Part shown: in pieces, positions 12,088-23,607 of the stretch
Layout of the letters: every line of letters begins with the position of its first letter
Position numbering within the stretch: the stretch's first letter is position 1
Origin: Rhytidiadelphus loreus
Taxonomy: Eukaryota > Streptophyta > Bryopsida > Hypnales > Hylocomiaceae
DNA: 64,000 bases
Direction: 5' to 3'
NCBI GenBank assembly: GCA_947034895.1
Contig: OX344762.1
Location: forward strand, 29,368,760 to 29,432,759
Made by a program: the position numbers and the translations under genes
The notes under the pieces: model-generated
Seen by the model: the letters and a program-made list of their open reading frames with translations, nothing else
The model's database searches: none
What the model was told of the DNA's origin: nothing

Positions 12088-13139
12088 TTATAAGCTACAA
12101 AACTTAGGGATCCACAACTTTCAAAAGGGCCGCAAAAAGTCAACAACTAAAATATGGATTATTTTCAAATTTTCAAATTTTATTTTTATAGTTGTAGCTT
12201 TTGAATATTGATAACTCTCTAGAAGTCCATTTTACATTTTTTTAATTTTATAAGATTTCATTATAAAACTTGTTTCAAATGATTGTGTAAAAATAAAATG
12301 ATATACATATGTATGTTGTGCACTAAAAACGTAGTCTTTATTCCAAAGCCATTGGAGTACTTGACTACCTACAACTTCAGAACACTCCAATTTTCAAAGC
12401 CTTAGAAATGTAGAATATTTGAAGGCAAAGAATATATTCTTAATTCTATTTAAATAATTTAGTGTGGCATGTTAAATAAAGCTACCTTTAAGTTGATGTA
12501 ATGAATAATATAAACCATAAAAGTTAGAGATCTATATTCCAAAGCCATTGAAGTTCCCATAGCTTGAAACACTCCAATCTCCAAAGCTTCAAGAATGTTG
12601 AAGATAAACTAGAAAGTTCATTCTTCATTCCATTTAGAATGGCGTGTGAACTCGTGTGTGAAATGAAACTACTTTTTAAGTTGACGGAATCAATAATATG
12701 AGTTTCAAAAGTCAAGGTCCACATCCCAAAGTCACTATGATATCCATAGCTCAAAAACACCCATATCGAGCAAATCCTATTTTGTGTAAATTTCTTGAAG
12801 GTAGAAAGTACATTCTTCATTCCAATTAGTTCGGCATGTTAAATAAAACTACCTTTTAAATTGATAGAATGATTGATATATATCCCATAGAAATTAGGAG
12901 ACGATATTCCGAAGCCATTGGAATCTCCAAAGGTTGAAAACAACCCAATTCAAAAGCCTCAAGAATGTAAACCTTGCAAGTACATTCTTCACCCTCTTTA
13001 ATAGTGTAACGTGTTATATAACACTACCTCTAAGTTGACAAAGTCTGGAGAATGAAGCTAGAGCTTCATTCTATTTAGTGTGGCCGTGGCGTGTCAACTA
13101 AAACTACCTTTTAAGTTGACGGAATCAATAATGTAAGCC

Positions 13140-14520
13140 TCCCAAAGTTGGGGATCCCCAGGTTTGCAGGGGCGGCAACAACTGAAATAGTATGGTGGTA
13201 TTATAGCACCCACACTCCAAACTAAATCGAGTCCAGAGAGTAGGGCGGAGAGGGCGGTAGTAGAGTAGAGTAGAGTAGTCTAGAGAAGGCGGTGGTGGGC
13301 AGCAGGCTGACGTTTGTGAAGGTCCCTCCCAATACACATTCCTCCCTCATCAGTCATCACTATATACATTCCTCCTTCATCATTCTCTGCATTCGCACTT
13401 TGGCAGGCACTCCTCTGAAGCTTCTCACCATGATCCAACTTCGTCTCGCACTTCTCGCAGCCAGCTCTCGGCCGCAGGCTTGCTTACATAGATCGCGCGT
13501 GGCGTTCACGGTCCATAGTCTCGTCTTGTTTCCTGCTGATCATGGACTTCGGTCGGGAGCTAGCTAGCCCGTGGGTGATACCTTATATCATATCTGGCTG
13601 GTTTAGGAAAGCCTGCTGGCTTGCGGCAACCAAGGGTGTTGACATGGAGAGCTGCCCGGGCTGTGAGGGAGGCCGACTGTGTGGGCATGTCGACGTCCCG
13701 TCCCTCGCTCACAGTCTGCACAGCTCTCTGTATCTTTTCCCCTTTTCAATCCGAGCTACGGAAGGGCTCCACGAGTTTGGATGATCCATGCATGCAACCT
13801 CGCGATCGAGAGGAGGGGACGGGCCTTCTTCCTGCTCGGGGGTAAACGTGTTTACGTGTCCAGTGTTTTGGGGATTCTGTTTGCAATTGCTAACTTTGTG
13901 TTGGAATGGTACGGTACCTGGATCGATGTAGTGGGTGACCTATTCAGTTTGTTTGTCTGGGTTCTGGACGACCATATACCATCTCGCGCTTTGGGTACTG
14001 TAGCTGAGAATTGAAATCGAAACGTGTTTTCTGCCAATTCACGTCAGTCTCTGGGAACGAGGGGGATATCAAGATCAAGGTGGGTTACTGCGCGCTATGT
14101 ACTGGGTACAACTGATATGCCAGCGGCCACCCAGCCAGTCGTGAGCTTGTTCAAGCTTAGTACTAAATTTATTTTTTACTACCTTGCATGTACATTTTTA
14201 AGAGCGTTCTAGTGGTCGACGGTAAACCTCGAGTCTGAGGATAAAAGTACAAATATTTATCGTGAGACATTGGCGTTCTTGAATTATGTCATTTTCAGCC
14301 GTCATGATGCACGAACTCCCAGGCGCAGAGATCAACTCTGTCGTTGCAGCAGTAGTGCTGCAGAACATCCTCAACGCTGGAGCGAGAACTAGCTACTCTC
14401 ACTTGACTGGCCTATTATTGCGTGTGATGCTAATTTATCAAAGTCTCACTATTTTAAACTAGTAGAATCTCATTGTCTTGTACCCATTTCCACAATTTTA
14501 TTTGGAAGTAATGCAACTTC
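13140..14520 (+). other. GC-richer island, candidate gene 5' region, product unknown
   Basis: Base composition changes abruptly to about even GC. A TATA-like CTATATAC lies at 13370. Downstream is a short ORF beginning at 13430 and ending at 13567, then an overlapping ORF at 13542-13784. A possible splice donor (GGGG then GTAAACGT) lies near 13842 and a possible acceptor (TTTTCAG) near 14299. The latter opens an exon-like ORF containing ELPGAEINS and VVLQNILNA. I recognise no domain with confidence. It could be a captured gene fragment, a decayed gene or a real first exon; the splice sites are by eye only. Confidence 0.35.
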
Positions 14521-14526
14521 GTAATA

Positions 14527-14686
14527 GGCGATATTCCATTAGTTTCGCGTGGTTCAGGTAGTGCGGCCTGAAACCAAAATTATAACTGTCCCGGTAATAG
14601 TTTGTGATATGAAATTAGACCTTTTGAGAAGATATTTCACAATTTTCGGTTTGGGAAAATATCGACAATTTATCGAAATTGACGTT
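14527..14686. mobile_element. C1, short MITE
   Basis: This copy runs from GGCGATATTCCATTAG to the right terminus TCGAAATTGACGTT. It carries the C-family core GCGGCCTGAAACC, then ATAACTGTCC, then GAAATTAGACC. The outermost part of the left inverted repeat is missing or diverged. Confidence 0.7.
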
Positions 14687-14689
14687 AAG

Positions 14690-15810
14690 TGGTTCTACTC
14701 GTGCAAGTTACAGTTTCTTTGTTTTTATAATTTGCACAAATTGACACTCGTTCAATTGCAAAAGGGAGCGAAATAAAATACAACCCGACCAGCAGTAAAG
14801 CTGTCGGAGAAATCCACCCCCAAACCAACTGCGTTACAGTACTTTTTCGACGTCACGAACTGCTCGACTATATGATAAATCAGTGTAGCTCCTCATCTGT
14901 CTGGCAGTCATCTGTGAAGAGCAGACGAGCATGCACGCCACCTTGGCCACAATCTTTGAATTTGTTTCTATTCTTTATTACATTAAAGCGTTCATTTTGT
15001 CACGTGAATCCTAAGTATTCTTGTAAGTTTATGTAAATCGGGTCTTTCCAAGTATTCGTATCACGTTGCAGTGAGCAAACCAATGGAGACTGCTTGCGTC
15101 ATGTCTGGATGCTCTACAGGCTTTGTGTGTGACAGCTTCAAGTTGCCAGCACACATTCAGGCTGTCAGAACTCGAGGTTACTGCTCCACGATTTGCAGGT
15201 TTGTTACGAAATTGGGCACAACGTGAATCTTCTTTCCCAAGGGACAAAAGTAATAACCATCTACCTCCGAGTTGTATTGTGACCGGGGTGAACCGACCCC
15301 CTCGCTCGTCCCCCCGAAGTCATCGACCATCATTCCGTTGTATGCCCCACAATTATTAGAGTAACTCGACATGTTACAGCATGAGCTCGAATTGTTCAAT
15401 GATGGGAAACTGAAGTCTTAAAGTTTGCTGACTTCCAATGAGATCTTCAGTTTGTTCATATACAACAAATTTCTCCGCCACCCTGACTGGCTGCCATGAG
15501 CAGCTGACTCTCCAATCTCATTGGCCCATCCAGGTAACCAACACTCGAGTGGATGACGGCAGCGTTTTTTGAGCGATATATCGCTGTGTCTGACAGGTTC
15601 AGTTTGGGTCTGTCTAGTCAGGTCCCTCAAATATTAGCCAACGCAGTCAGGCCGTTTGACAGTTACTATTCCAAAATAAAACGCTGGACGACGGTATACA
15701 ACAATGCAAATGGTTCCAAATTAAAAGTTATCTTTGGCCAAGAGAAATGCTAGAATTTAAGAATTTTGCAAGCTTGTCTAGCTAGAGTCCTGAAATCGGT
15801 GCTAAGGTCA
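14690..15810. other. GC-richer island, unrecognised
   Basis: On the minus strand, 15029-15400 contains two overlapping ORFs of 72-73 codons, one with the Ser/Asn/Gly-rich start NNSSSCCNMSSYSNN. On the plus strand an ORF at 15553-15753 overlaps the start of further unidentified sequence. None has a motif I recognise. The composition suggests former or present genic sequence rather than the AT-rich background. Confidence 0.3.
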
Positions 15811-15812
15811 AA

Positions 15813-15985
15813 GGTCAGTTTCGTTAAATTGGCTATATTCCAGTACTTTGACGCCGTTCAGGCCGTGCAGACTGAACCCAAAATCTATACCGGCCCTAGT
15901 ATTTGGCCTGAAATTACACCTTCGTGAAGATTTATTTCACAATTTCAGGCTGTGAGAATATCACTAATTTAACGGAATTCAAGTT
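15813..15985. mobile_element. C2, short MITE
   Basis: The left terminus GGTCAGTTTCGTTAAATTGG and the right terminus ATTTAACGGAATTCAAGTT are inverted repeats of each other. The interior has the family core CAGGCCGTGCAGACTGAACC, then AAATCTATACC, then TTGGCCTGAAATT. The element is about 173 bp. Confidence 0.8.
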
Positions 15986-15989
15986 TACT

Positions 15990-17050
15990 GCACTGTTGGA
16001 GGAGCTCTAAACAGGACTGGACTCCGGCTATATTCACCTACACTTGGACTAGGACTCGGAGCAGCGCAAATCACACTAGTTAGCCACCGCTCACCAGCAT
16101 GTCAAAGCAATCTGCTTCATCACTTTCATGGTTCAGTAAGAAAAAAGGTCCTATCTAGCTTATTGATAACGGTAGTCCGTGTAGGACACATTATCAATTG
16201 GCTGCGTCCACTAATATTATTCTAGAATTCTCCAGACTCCAGTAGTCATCTCCTCATGAAACGCGCCTCGCAATCCGGCGCTTTCTTGACTTATCCCCTC
16301 GACTGTACGGACAAGTCAACGGAGCGTTTTCGGTGCCTGGAATTGATGAGCCATTGAACGTACATGGGAATCTGGAAGGAGCAGGAGAGAGTTCCTTTAA
16401 CTTATTAATAACGCCAAGACGCCGACTCCCTGCAGCCTATTACTCGTGATGAACCATGGAGTCCCTTGACCAATGGACTTGAGACTTTGGGACTCGGATT
16501 TTGCTTTATTTTATTTATAGCGCAAACGAAGGATTTGATTGCAAGATTCAAGTACAAAGCGCAGGCCTTACTTCAGGAGCCATCGCCCTATAGAAGACCT
16601 GCGACTCTGCGACTCCGATTTCGAGAGATCGAACGACAGGGTGACGTCCAGCGTTTTGGGCGGGGGAACAGTACCTTCCAGAAGCAATCACAGCACTGGC
16701 GCAATTCTGGAGGGACGGATTCTGACAGGCTGAAACCTGTCAGTAAGTGCGAAATTCGACAAAAAAAACCCCGCTGGTGACGTCGATTCCAGGGGGACAC
16801 CAAACAGCGAATAAGACAAACGGTTGCCAGCTCAGAAGCGCGCTCATGAGCATCCCCACCCGTCCTCCAAAATGGATGACTTGTTAAGAGTGGCCTCCAA
16901 AACCGCCCCACCCGTCCTCCAAAACGGATGACTAGTTTCACAACTTGACCTGCAAATGTCTCTTGGCTTGCAAATGCGGCCATTTTGCCTCCCGCTCCAA
17001 GACCTGCTCCACAGCCTGCAAACAGCAAGAGACAAATTGAAATCTCTTTT
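15990..17050. other. GC-richer island with 28-bp direct repeat
   Basis: CCCCACCCGTCCTCCAAAA followed by (T/C)GGATGACT occurs at about 16856 and again at 16908. The longest minus-strand ORF in the window (16588-17028, 146 codons) runs through this repeat and has no recognisable domain, so I do not call it a gene. A TATA-like TATTTATAG lies near 16512. Reverse-complemented, the repeat end resembles the hairpin element near 19786. Confidence 0.35.
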
Positions 17051-18183
17051 TAGATGGCCTGCATGCGCTCCATGCTAGGTTATTTTTACCACGGCGCATT
17101 GCTTTTCACGTTTGGCCCACCCTAGTTACTCTTCCGATGATGTGCTGTACGTTCTTGCAAGCGTTTTGAGCTTTGGTTTGCAGACATAGTTTTGGTTTGC
17201 ATTTAAACTTATTCAGCTTCCTTTTGCCGGACTTACTGTGAATGATTTGAATGGAGCAGGTTGTAAATGAATTCACAGATGTCCATTATCTAGTGCTGGA
17301 GATTCCAACTCAGTAAAAAAAAATTGTACTATTTATTTCTAAAAGGTTTATTTTCACAATTTCTCAAAAAAAAATCAATAACAAGGCTTAATTTGCTTGC
17401 TAGAAAAATCTCATTGGTGGATTATCATGTTTTAATCCCACTCTTAGAGGTACGATATTAATAATTTATTTGATCTTCCACTCTTGCACCAAATTCTAAC
17501 TAATAATTTGATAAAGATGGAAATGAAGTTGGGTATGTTTTGAAATCTATTTTCTAAACTTTCAACTCAATTCTTTTAAACTAAACAAAATTTTAATTCA
17601 AAGTCTATAGTCCAGTAGAAAATATACTTTTTTACATGTGGAAAGTGTTAAAATTGTGTATATCAATTATATAATAGGATAAATGTAGATCGATAGTGAA
17701 ATTTCACTTGAAGGTCATTGTCAAGGGTGTTCTCAGTGTAAAAAATAAATAAATAATTGAAAAAATTTCACACAAATCTCCATTGCTACTTGTACCTCTT
17801 GAAATAATTTTAAATTAATTGGATTGTTTTTGCTATATTTACAAATTAATTTTCACTTTTAGTCACAAAAATTATAACTATGACATTTTTTCATGAAGGA
17901 AAGTAAAAATTATCAAAATGATTGACGATTCATAGTGTCACATAATAAAAATATAATTTTGATATATTGGAACACACTTTAAGAGGAGAAATTTAGCTTA
18001 GTTATGATGTTTGAGTATTTCTCGATAGATATGAACCTATTTTGGGGTTAAGGGATGCTATGGCCAAAGTTGTTTGATAAATGACTTGACTTTTCATTGG
18101 AGAAATAAAGAGTGCACCCATTGATCCAGTAGTTGTAGCATTTTGGTGACTACTTGGTTGTGGGAGGTCGCATCCTTTATGAG
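17051..18183. other. AT-rich intergenic DNA
   Basis: Composition returns to AT-rich background just after 17300. I see no gene, no clear element ends and no long repeat. Confidence 0.6.
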
Positions 18184-19398
18184 TTAACCCTTAAAGGACA
18201 AAATTATAGGCAATTTCCTTAAAATGGCGGTATTCCATTGGCATTTGTACATGAAGGAATGGAGACTGAGGTGTACTGAGGCACCTATTTATCTCATATC
18301 AAGCATTAATTGTGTCCCATGTGTGCCCAAATCACCACTCGTTTATGTATGGCATTGCCTCCACCATTTTCTTCTGCAAAATTTCATGCTCTAGTTGGTT
18401 TCCTGAACCGCCGTTTTAATGGAATACCGCCATTTTAACAAAATTGCCCATAATTGCGTTTTTTTGACAACATAGCAATTTTAGGCAGCTCACTACAAAT
18501 GGAATTTTTATTTTTTTTCTTTGAAATTTCCACACAACATGTGCCCAAGGAGTAACTTTAAGGCCCAACAATTTTCATAACTTTTGACTACATGGTTCAA
18601 AAGTTATTGCATGAATGTAATTTTCAGTATTTGTTGTGCAACCCATGAAAAAAAAAACTTCTTTGAAAACCACTTTTAAAAAAATATATATATTTGAGAT
18701 TCATTCTCTCTCTCTATGTGGTAAACTTTGAATCATTTCATTTTGATTAATGAGATGAAAGTTATGAGGAATTTTAGTTTGGGTTACTTTGTGGATAGTT
18801 ATGGAATCTCTACTCTAAAATAAACTTTGAAGTCCTTTATTTAACTCAATTTTAAATATTTTTGAAAAAAATAAAAACATTAGGTATATATTGTTTATTG
18901 CAACATTACAACCATTGGAATTGGCATTTTTCAATTCTAAAAAATAAATTGTTAATAATTTAGTATTTTTAAACATTCTCTACTTCTTTCTACTTACTAT
19001 TTTTTTCCTTTATGTTGTACATATTCAAATGATTTGAAAATTTTCAAGCATGTAGCCAACTTTCTTGAAGAAGGAATCCAAAGAGTAACAACCATTTTGG
19101 ACATTTTTTCATACAAATGTGACTTTGTGAAGTGCAGCTGCCCGTATTTTCACAAGGCCCCAAAAAGGATTTTTGTCACTTCAAACGTTAATCTCTTGCA
19201 ATCTACATGGTGGAAAATTCTGAATTTTTTCCCACATCTTTTCAAACCAGTGTACTACAAGATCCTACGGTTACATGTTTCTAAAAAAAAAAAAACTCTA
19301 AAATTTGGTCCTTTTCTTAGAAATGACAGTTTTGGAGCAGATTTGGTAAAAACATAGTCTCTTTGGTGAAAACGTAGTCTCTGACGTTTAGGGGTTAA
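18184..19398. mobile_element. I1, TTAA-flanked element with CCCTTAAA end
   Basis: The element is bounded by TTAA then CCCTTAAAGG at the left and CGTTTAGGGG then TTAA at the right. Its interior (GACAACATAGCAATTTTAGG, a CTTTTGACTACATGG block, AAGTGCAGCTGCC, TTGCAATCTACATGG) is collinear with I3 at 49586-54089 and partly with I2 at 30913. TTAA target sites with CCC-leading ends resemble piggyBac (or Kolobok) transposons; that is inference. The plus-strand ORF at 19034-19357 (107 codons) lies here, but its reading frame is not visibly kept in I3. D2 is inserted near the left end. Confidence 0.7.
18207..18450. mobile_element. D2, MITE with TA duplication nested in I1
   Basis: Left and right termini (TAGGCAATTTCC...GGTATTCCA and the inverted TGGAATACCGCC...AATTGCCCA) pair over about 30 bp. 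TA flanks both sides (18205-18206 and 18451-18452). The I3 paralogue lacks this 244-bp segment at the equivalent place, so it is an empty-site control. The TA duplication suggests a Tc1/mariner-type (Stowaway-like) MITE. Confidence 0.8.
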
Positions 19399-19399
19399 T

Positions 19400-19649
19400 G
19401 TTGTGAAACATAATGTAATGACAACTTTGGGAAAAAAAAATTGCTTAAAATATTTAGCAATTTTTTGGTAGCTTAAGCCTTTTTTCCTACATTACTACAA
19501 CCATTAGCATTTTTCAAATAAACAAGCATATTTTGCCTTTCATTCCAATAATTAAAATGAACATATTTAAAACAGCTTAAGACAGTTTCTTTCAACAACT
19601 AACTTATTGCAGAAGAAAGATAGTGCTTGTCATTTTAAATAATCAAGGA
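19400..19649. other. AT-rich spacer
   Basis: Part of this stretch (AGCAATTTTTTGGTAGC and CTACAACCATTAGCATT) repeats I-family interior sequence, so it may be a second truncated I fragment. No gene is seen. Confidence 0.4.
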
Positions 19650-19785
19650 ATTAGAGTCAACAGCTCCAGCAGCTCCGGGTACTATTTAAGTTACTGAACA
19701 TAAAATGGGTACTTCATTTCAGTTTTTACCCACCCGTCAGGCCTCATTCAAAATGTTGGCCTCTTAAGAGGTTATGGGTGGGGTG

Positions 19786-19849
19786 GTCCTGCAAAATCTA
19801 ACTTGCAAAATGGATGGCCCCCCATTTTGCAAGCCGGATTTTGCAGGAC
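19786..19849. repeat. 64-bp imperfect hairpin
   Basis: Arms of about 29 nt, beginning GTCCTGCAAAATC and CTTGCAAAATGG, pair with the inverted CCATTTTGCAAG and GATTTTGCAGGAC with three mismatches. GGTGGGG flanks the hairpin on each side. A perfect 12-bp palindrome, CCTCTTAAGAGG, lies just upstream at 19760-19771. It is probably the end-to-end remnant of a small TIR element related to the 16856 repeat. Confidence 0.8.
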
Positions 19850-19859
19850 AGGTGGGGAT

Positions 19860-20880
19860 GCACTGATGCCAGCCATTTGCTCGGGACATCATTGCCGCTA
19901 GTGCCTTTATGGTTACGTATAGATCGCTGGATTCGCTGCAGTGCAAATTAAAGCGCGCCCGTCTCCAACGACGCGCCTTCCTTGCGCACCCCACTTGCGG
20001 TCGATCCAGAAGTGAACCGTTTCGCCTGCTGATATTTATCAATAGATATTCTCTTTAAATTCAACTAGAGAGACCCCTGGGTGAGACGTGGGACCATGAA
20101 TGGACTCTTCATGTAAGCCGATTCCTAAAAGAATCAGAGTTACTTCTCTCTAACCAGCAAGCGAGTTCCGGATGGAACCTGTAAGTTGCAGTACTACGCG
20201 CAGGTACTACTGCTGATCTGTAGACATGCCGACCACGATGTGGACTGGAGACTGGGAGTCCCCACAACTCACCTTTAGTGGCAGTATCGAATATTAGACC
20301 GGATGGAGCTGTACGTAACTTACTAGTTCTGGCTGGGTAGACGAGGCACCAACCTTTGATTGCTAGTTTCAGAAACAGCAGTAAGACGCGTCGATTAAGA
20401 AACCATCGAATCCTGCAAATCAGATCCTCAAATGCTGCTTTCGATCAGGTATTTTGTGAAGTACGGGACCCTACACTGTTTGCGTTGATACGATGCTATT
20501 TCGTTCTCAGTACTCTTCGAAACATGTTAACCACTGAATTGACTGCAATGTATTTCACATTGCTTGTGCAAGGCTTCTCAGTAACGAGAAGCTCACAAGA
20601 AATCAATAGGTGCTGTGGAGTGTATCCTACTTATGCTAGGAAATGGAATGAAAATCGATCATTCAGACCTTGCATCACAACCCTACACTACTAAGTATGC
20701 AGATGTTGGACATAATGTACAGTACTTAATTATGCTCTTTAATGGAATGAAAACCGATCATTGAGACTTTGCAGCACAACTCTACAGTACTATTGTGCAA
20801 ATGGTGGATATATTTGTATCTGTATAACAGAAGTGCTGAATAAAACTTTATACATACTTTTAAGTGTTACATTTTGAAAA
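19860..20880 (+). other. GC-richer island with 3'-UTR-like end
   Basis: A 112-codon ORF at 20356-20694 is the longest frame, with no domain recognised. A tandem duplication of about 99 bp (GGAATGAAAA then CGATCATT...CACAAC) starts at 20642 and at 20741. AATAAA at 20839 could be a polyadenylation signal. A donor-like CCT/GTAAGT at about 20180 and acceptor-like TTCTCAG at about 20510 are compatible with a spliced transcript, but I cannot identify a product. Confidence 0.3.
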
Positions 20881-21019
20881 CCATGCAATATTACGTGTTC
20901 ATTTGAAATTGGACCTTTGTGGATTTAATTGAAATTGACTTGCATTAGAATTTAATCAAATGAGGAATGAAAACTTTGAAAAGTGATTTAAAAGTGATGA
21001 AGTAATTTTGTATTGTGAA

Positions 21020-21191
21020 AACGTCAATTTCGTCACATTGCAATATTTGGCGCGGTTCAGGAAACCGTGGCCTGAACCCGAAATCTATAACTGTCCTACT
21101 TTGTGGCCTGAAGATATATGAAAATATTTATGAAGATATATGTCATAACATTTGGCTGTGCGAATATCACTAATTTAACGAAATTGACGTT
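21020..21191. mobile_element. C3, short MITE
   Basis: Perfect outer inverted repeats AACGTCAATTTCG and CGAAATTGACGTT bound 172 bp. The core GTGGCCTGAACCCGAAATC, then TATAACTGTCC, is the most GC-rich C-family form in the window. Confidence 0.85.
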
Positions 21192-21823
21192 CTTGCTATC
21201 AGTTTAATTGAACTACTACGATTACCTGTAAAATTTGAGGGTCTAAGTGGTGCCTTCCCAACCAGGGGCATTCAATGCCATTATACACACTTACAACTAA
21301 GACTAAGATGTAACTAAGACTAAGACCAAGACTAAGATGTATTTTATGAATCGATACAGTAAGAGGGGCACCTATTACACCTTAAATTTCATTCTGTGAA
21401 TATGATTCAAGGTCCCTTCGTACCGTTACTCTTCTATAATCATACAGACTTGGTCAAAATAGCTAAGCTTTGCTTTCGTCAAAATGAGTTTGATGCAACA
21501 TTTCCTGACCTGGAGTTTGGGGATTACAGTTTCTTTTTGAGCAAACAATACAGGATTCTAAATCGAGGGTCGTAAGGTAACTTCACCACATTGACTGCTT
21601 GAAGAAGCGGTCAATCAGAAGTGTTCCTTTTCCAAGGAAGTACGTTAGAATACAGCTTGCGAGAACTAAAGAAAACAGAAATTCGACGTGTGTATATCTT
21701 CTTATATTTGTTAAACCAATAACTGCACGAACATTATGTAATGGGTCGCAGAATCCAAAGTACAAGTGCATTATTCTAAGAAGAATATATGAATAATGAC
21801 TTCAGATGACGTAGTTACAACAT
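21192..21823. other. mixed-composition spacer
   Basis: A small run of repeated AAGACTAAG motifs occurs at 21298-21335. ORFs of 62-65 codons overlap on both strands at 21583-21796 and show no motifs. No gene is called. Confidence 0.4.
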
Positions 21824-21961
21824 ACGTCATTCCATTACTTTGGCGGCCTGAAACCAAAATATATACCAGTCCTAGTTTTGGGCCTGAAATTAGGGCTTTG
21901 TGAAGATATATGTCATAATTTCTGGTTTGTGGAATATCGCCAATTTAACGAAATTGACGTT
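21824..21961. mobile_element. C4, short MITE
   Basis: This 138-bp copy has a shortened left end (ACGTCATTCCATTACTTTGG) and an intact right end (AATTTAACGAAATTGACGTT). The core GCGGCCTGAAACC and GGGCCTGAAATTAG are kept. Confidence 0.8.
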
Positions 21962-22233
21962 TTACGTGTTTCTCACTGATTCTTTGAGCCGGATCGATCA
22001 CAACTGGATGCAGGAATAAGATATGGTACTAGCTAGTACTAGTCCAAATAAATTGATGACATTGATTATTTGATTTGCTTGGGAAGTTCGATTTGATTCT
22101 ACAAATGATTAGTACAATTAGCTATTGCAGCTAGACCTACCATTCGAATTCGGCATGCAGTCCAAGATAATAACGTCGCTTTGGTTAGTCTCTGGGAGCA
22201 ATCAGTAGCTAGCTAGCTACCTACCTACTAGGG

Positions 22234-22302
22234 GCCGGTGCACTCAATCCACAATGCCGGTGCACTCAATCCACAATGCCGGTGCACTCAATCCACAATG
22301 CC
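22234..22302 (+). repeat. 22-bp tandem repeat, three perfect copies
   Basis: The unit GCCGGTGCACTCAATCCACA plus AT repeats three times at 22234-22299 without a mismatch. It is preceded by a short AGCT/CTAC run. The perfect identity suggests recent expansion. The plus-strand ORF starting at 22238 reads through it and is not convincing. Confidence 0.95.
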
Positions 22303-22449
22303 AAGAGAGTCTTCACCACAAAGAGCCCAACTGCAACTGCAAATGATTGAACGCATGTGTAACGAGATACAGAATCAGAGTTTCACATGTATATATAGTT
22401 TTCTTTTGTCTCCGTCACGAAAACTATCAAGTGATCTCGAGTAGAGATA

Positions 22450-23428
22450 TTTCTGACACGGCACTTTGACGGTGTGGTCAATTTAGTATTCACTGTTGTT
22501 TAGTGAACATCCTGACGGACGTCACACATTAACCCTGAAACGACTGGCCTAACGCCGTGGTCAACAGGCATGCATTTATCAATTGATTGGATGAATATGA
22601 GCTTTCCTATCTTATACAATATACATAAGAATTACTGAATTTTTTTTTTCTTCGGCAGACTCTTTTCGTCCTCTACATGACTGCATCCTTACGTTTGCCC
22701 TTTCGCTTCCAAAAGCTTAGGACAGATTGCAATACCAAACTGGGATTCAATTAATTTATAGACAACATTTAACTCTGGAACGATGTTGAGGATGTTTTGT
22801 CCTTTGAATGGCCAAGTGGCCAACCAAGGTTTGTGCACATTGAAAATTAAGAAAATATTAAGAAAATTCATGTTAATTTGAAATTTTCAAGAGAAAATGA
22901 AAATTTTATGACAAATATTTCTATTATTAAGAGCAAAGAAATGGAATACATAGAGTGAAGGACTTTCATGTTTGACTACATGGTCATAGACTCCATCCTT
23001 TAGGGGTTAAGAGCATTTATAGCCATGCTCCAAACTTGGAGTTTGGACATCCATCCTAGGGTTGTAGGGGTCAAAGGCCCCCTCCTATTACCTTGCAACA
23101 ATCAAAAAGTGAGCAAGCCCTTCAAAAATTGGCTAGGCCACTCATAAGTTGAAGGCCAACAAGTTTCCTTTGAAGAACTTAAATTTAGGAGAATATGCCA
23201 TACAATCAAAGATAATTGACTCATAAATTAGTTCTTTTGGTAGGAGGGCATATGCTTTCAAAAGGAAAATATGGGGTAGTACATATCCAATTTGGATTTC
23301 CATTGCATACAATGATACAAAGGGGGGTTAACAAAGTTGGCCCTCCAAATTGAATCTTGCTTGGGCCTTCTAAAACTAGTTTTCTACTTTTGAATATCAT
23401 TTATCTTGAAGAAGGGTGCAGGTGCTCT
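22450..23428. other. mostly AT-rich spacer with I-family right-end relic
   Basis: Around 22970-23005 the sequence TTGACTACATGG, then ATAGACTCC, then CTTTAGGGGTTAA resembles the right end of the I family; no left end was found. No gene is seen. Confidence 0.45.
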
Positions 23429-23607
23429 AATGTCAATTTCTTTAAATTGACAATATTCCATTACTTTGGCACAATTTTATTACTTTGTCAATTTGAAATC
23501 CAAATTTATACCTATTGTAGTTTGTGGACTGAAATTAGACCTTTATAAAGATATCTAAGACAATTTTTGGCTTGTAGAATATCACAAATTTTAATGAAAT
23601 TGATGTT
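23429..23607. mobile_element. C5, AT-rich diverged short MITE
   Basis: The termini AATGTCAATTTCTTTAAATT and the inverted AATGAAATTGATGTT enclose 179 bp with a C-family core that has become AT-rich (GAAATCCAAATTTATACC, GGACTGAAATTAGACC). The many C-to-T and G-to-A differences from C3 fit methylation-driven decay. Confidence 0.75.

Larger units (their letters stand above)
9340..13140 (+). repeat. F, degenerate tandem array (about 175-bp unit) with insertions
   Basis: Each unit contains, in order, TATTCCAAAGCCATTG, an ATAGCTTGAAAACACTCC-like stretch, CAAGAATGTTGAAG, a TTCATTCCATTTAG-like stretch, TGGCATGTTAAATAAA and AGTTGATGTAAT. Units are clearest at 12310-13130 (four to five copies); diverged units occupy 9350-9530, 9855-10139 and 11260-11327. 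D1, E1, a B fragment and E2 interrupt the array, and unit sequence resumes after each one. No coding potential is apparent. It could be an old satellite or the interior of an unrecognised element. Confidence 0.75.

Noticed and set aside
14290..14460. Exon-like ORF with ELPGAEINS...VVLQNILNA, loosely like the region of ubiquitin/SUMO-activating enzymes that reads AVVGG(I/V)L.QE..KA
   Set aside because: The resemblance is short, lacks the glycine pair and neighbouring motifs, and rests on memory only. Too weak to name.
16588..17028. 146-codon minus-strand ORF, the longest in the window
   Set aside because: It runs through a 28-bp direct repeat, overlaps two other open frames on the opposite strand, and has no recognisable domain. 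GC-rich sequence has fewer chance stops.
19034..19357. 107-codon ORF in I1 as a transposase fragment
   Set aside because: The equivalent stretch of I3 (about 53660-53860) does not keep the frame and no DDE-type motif is visible.
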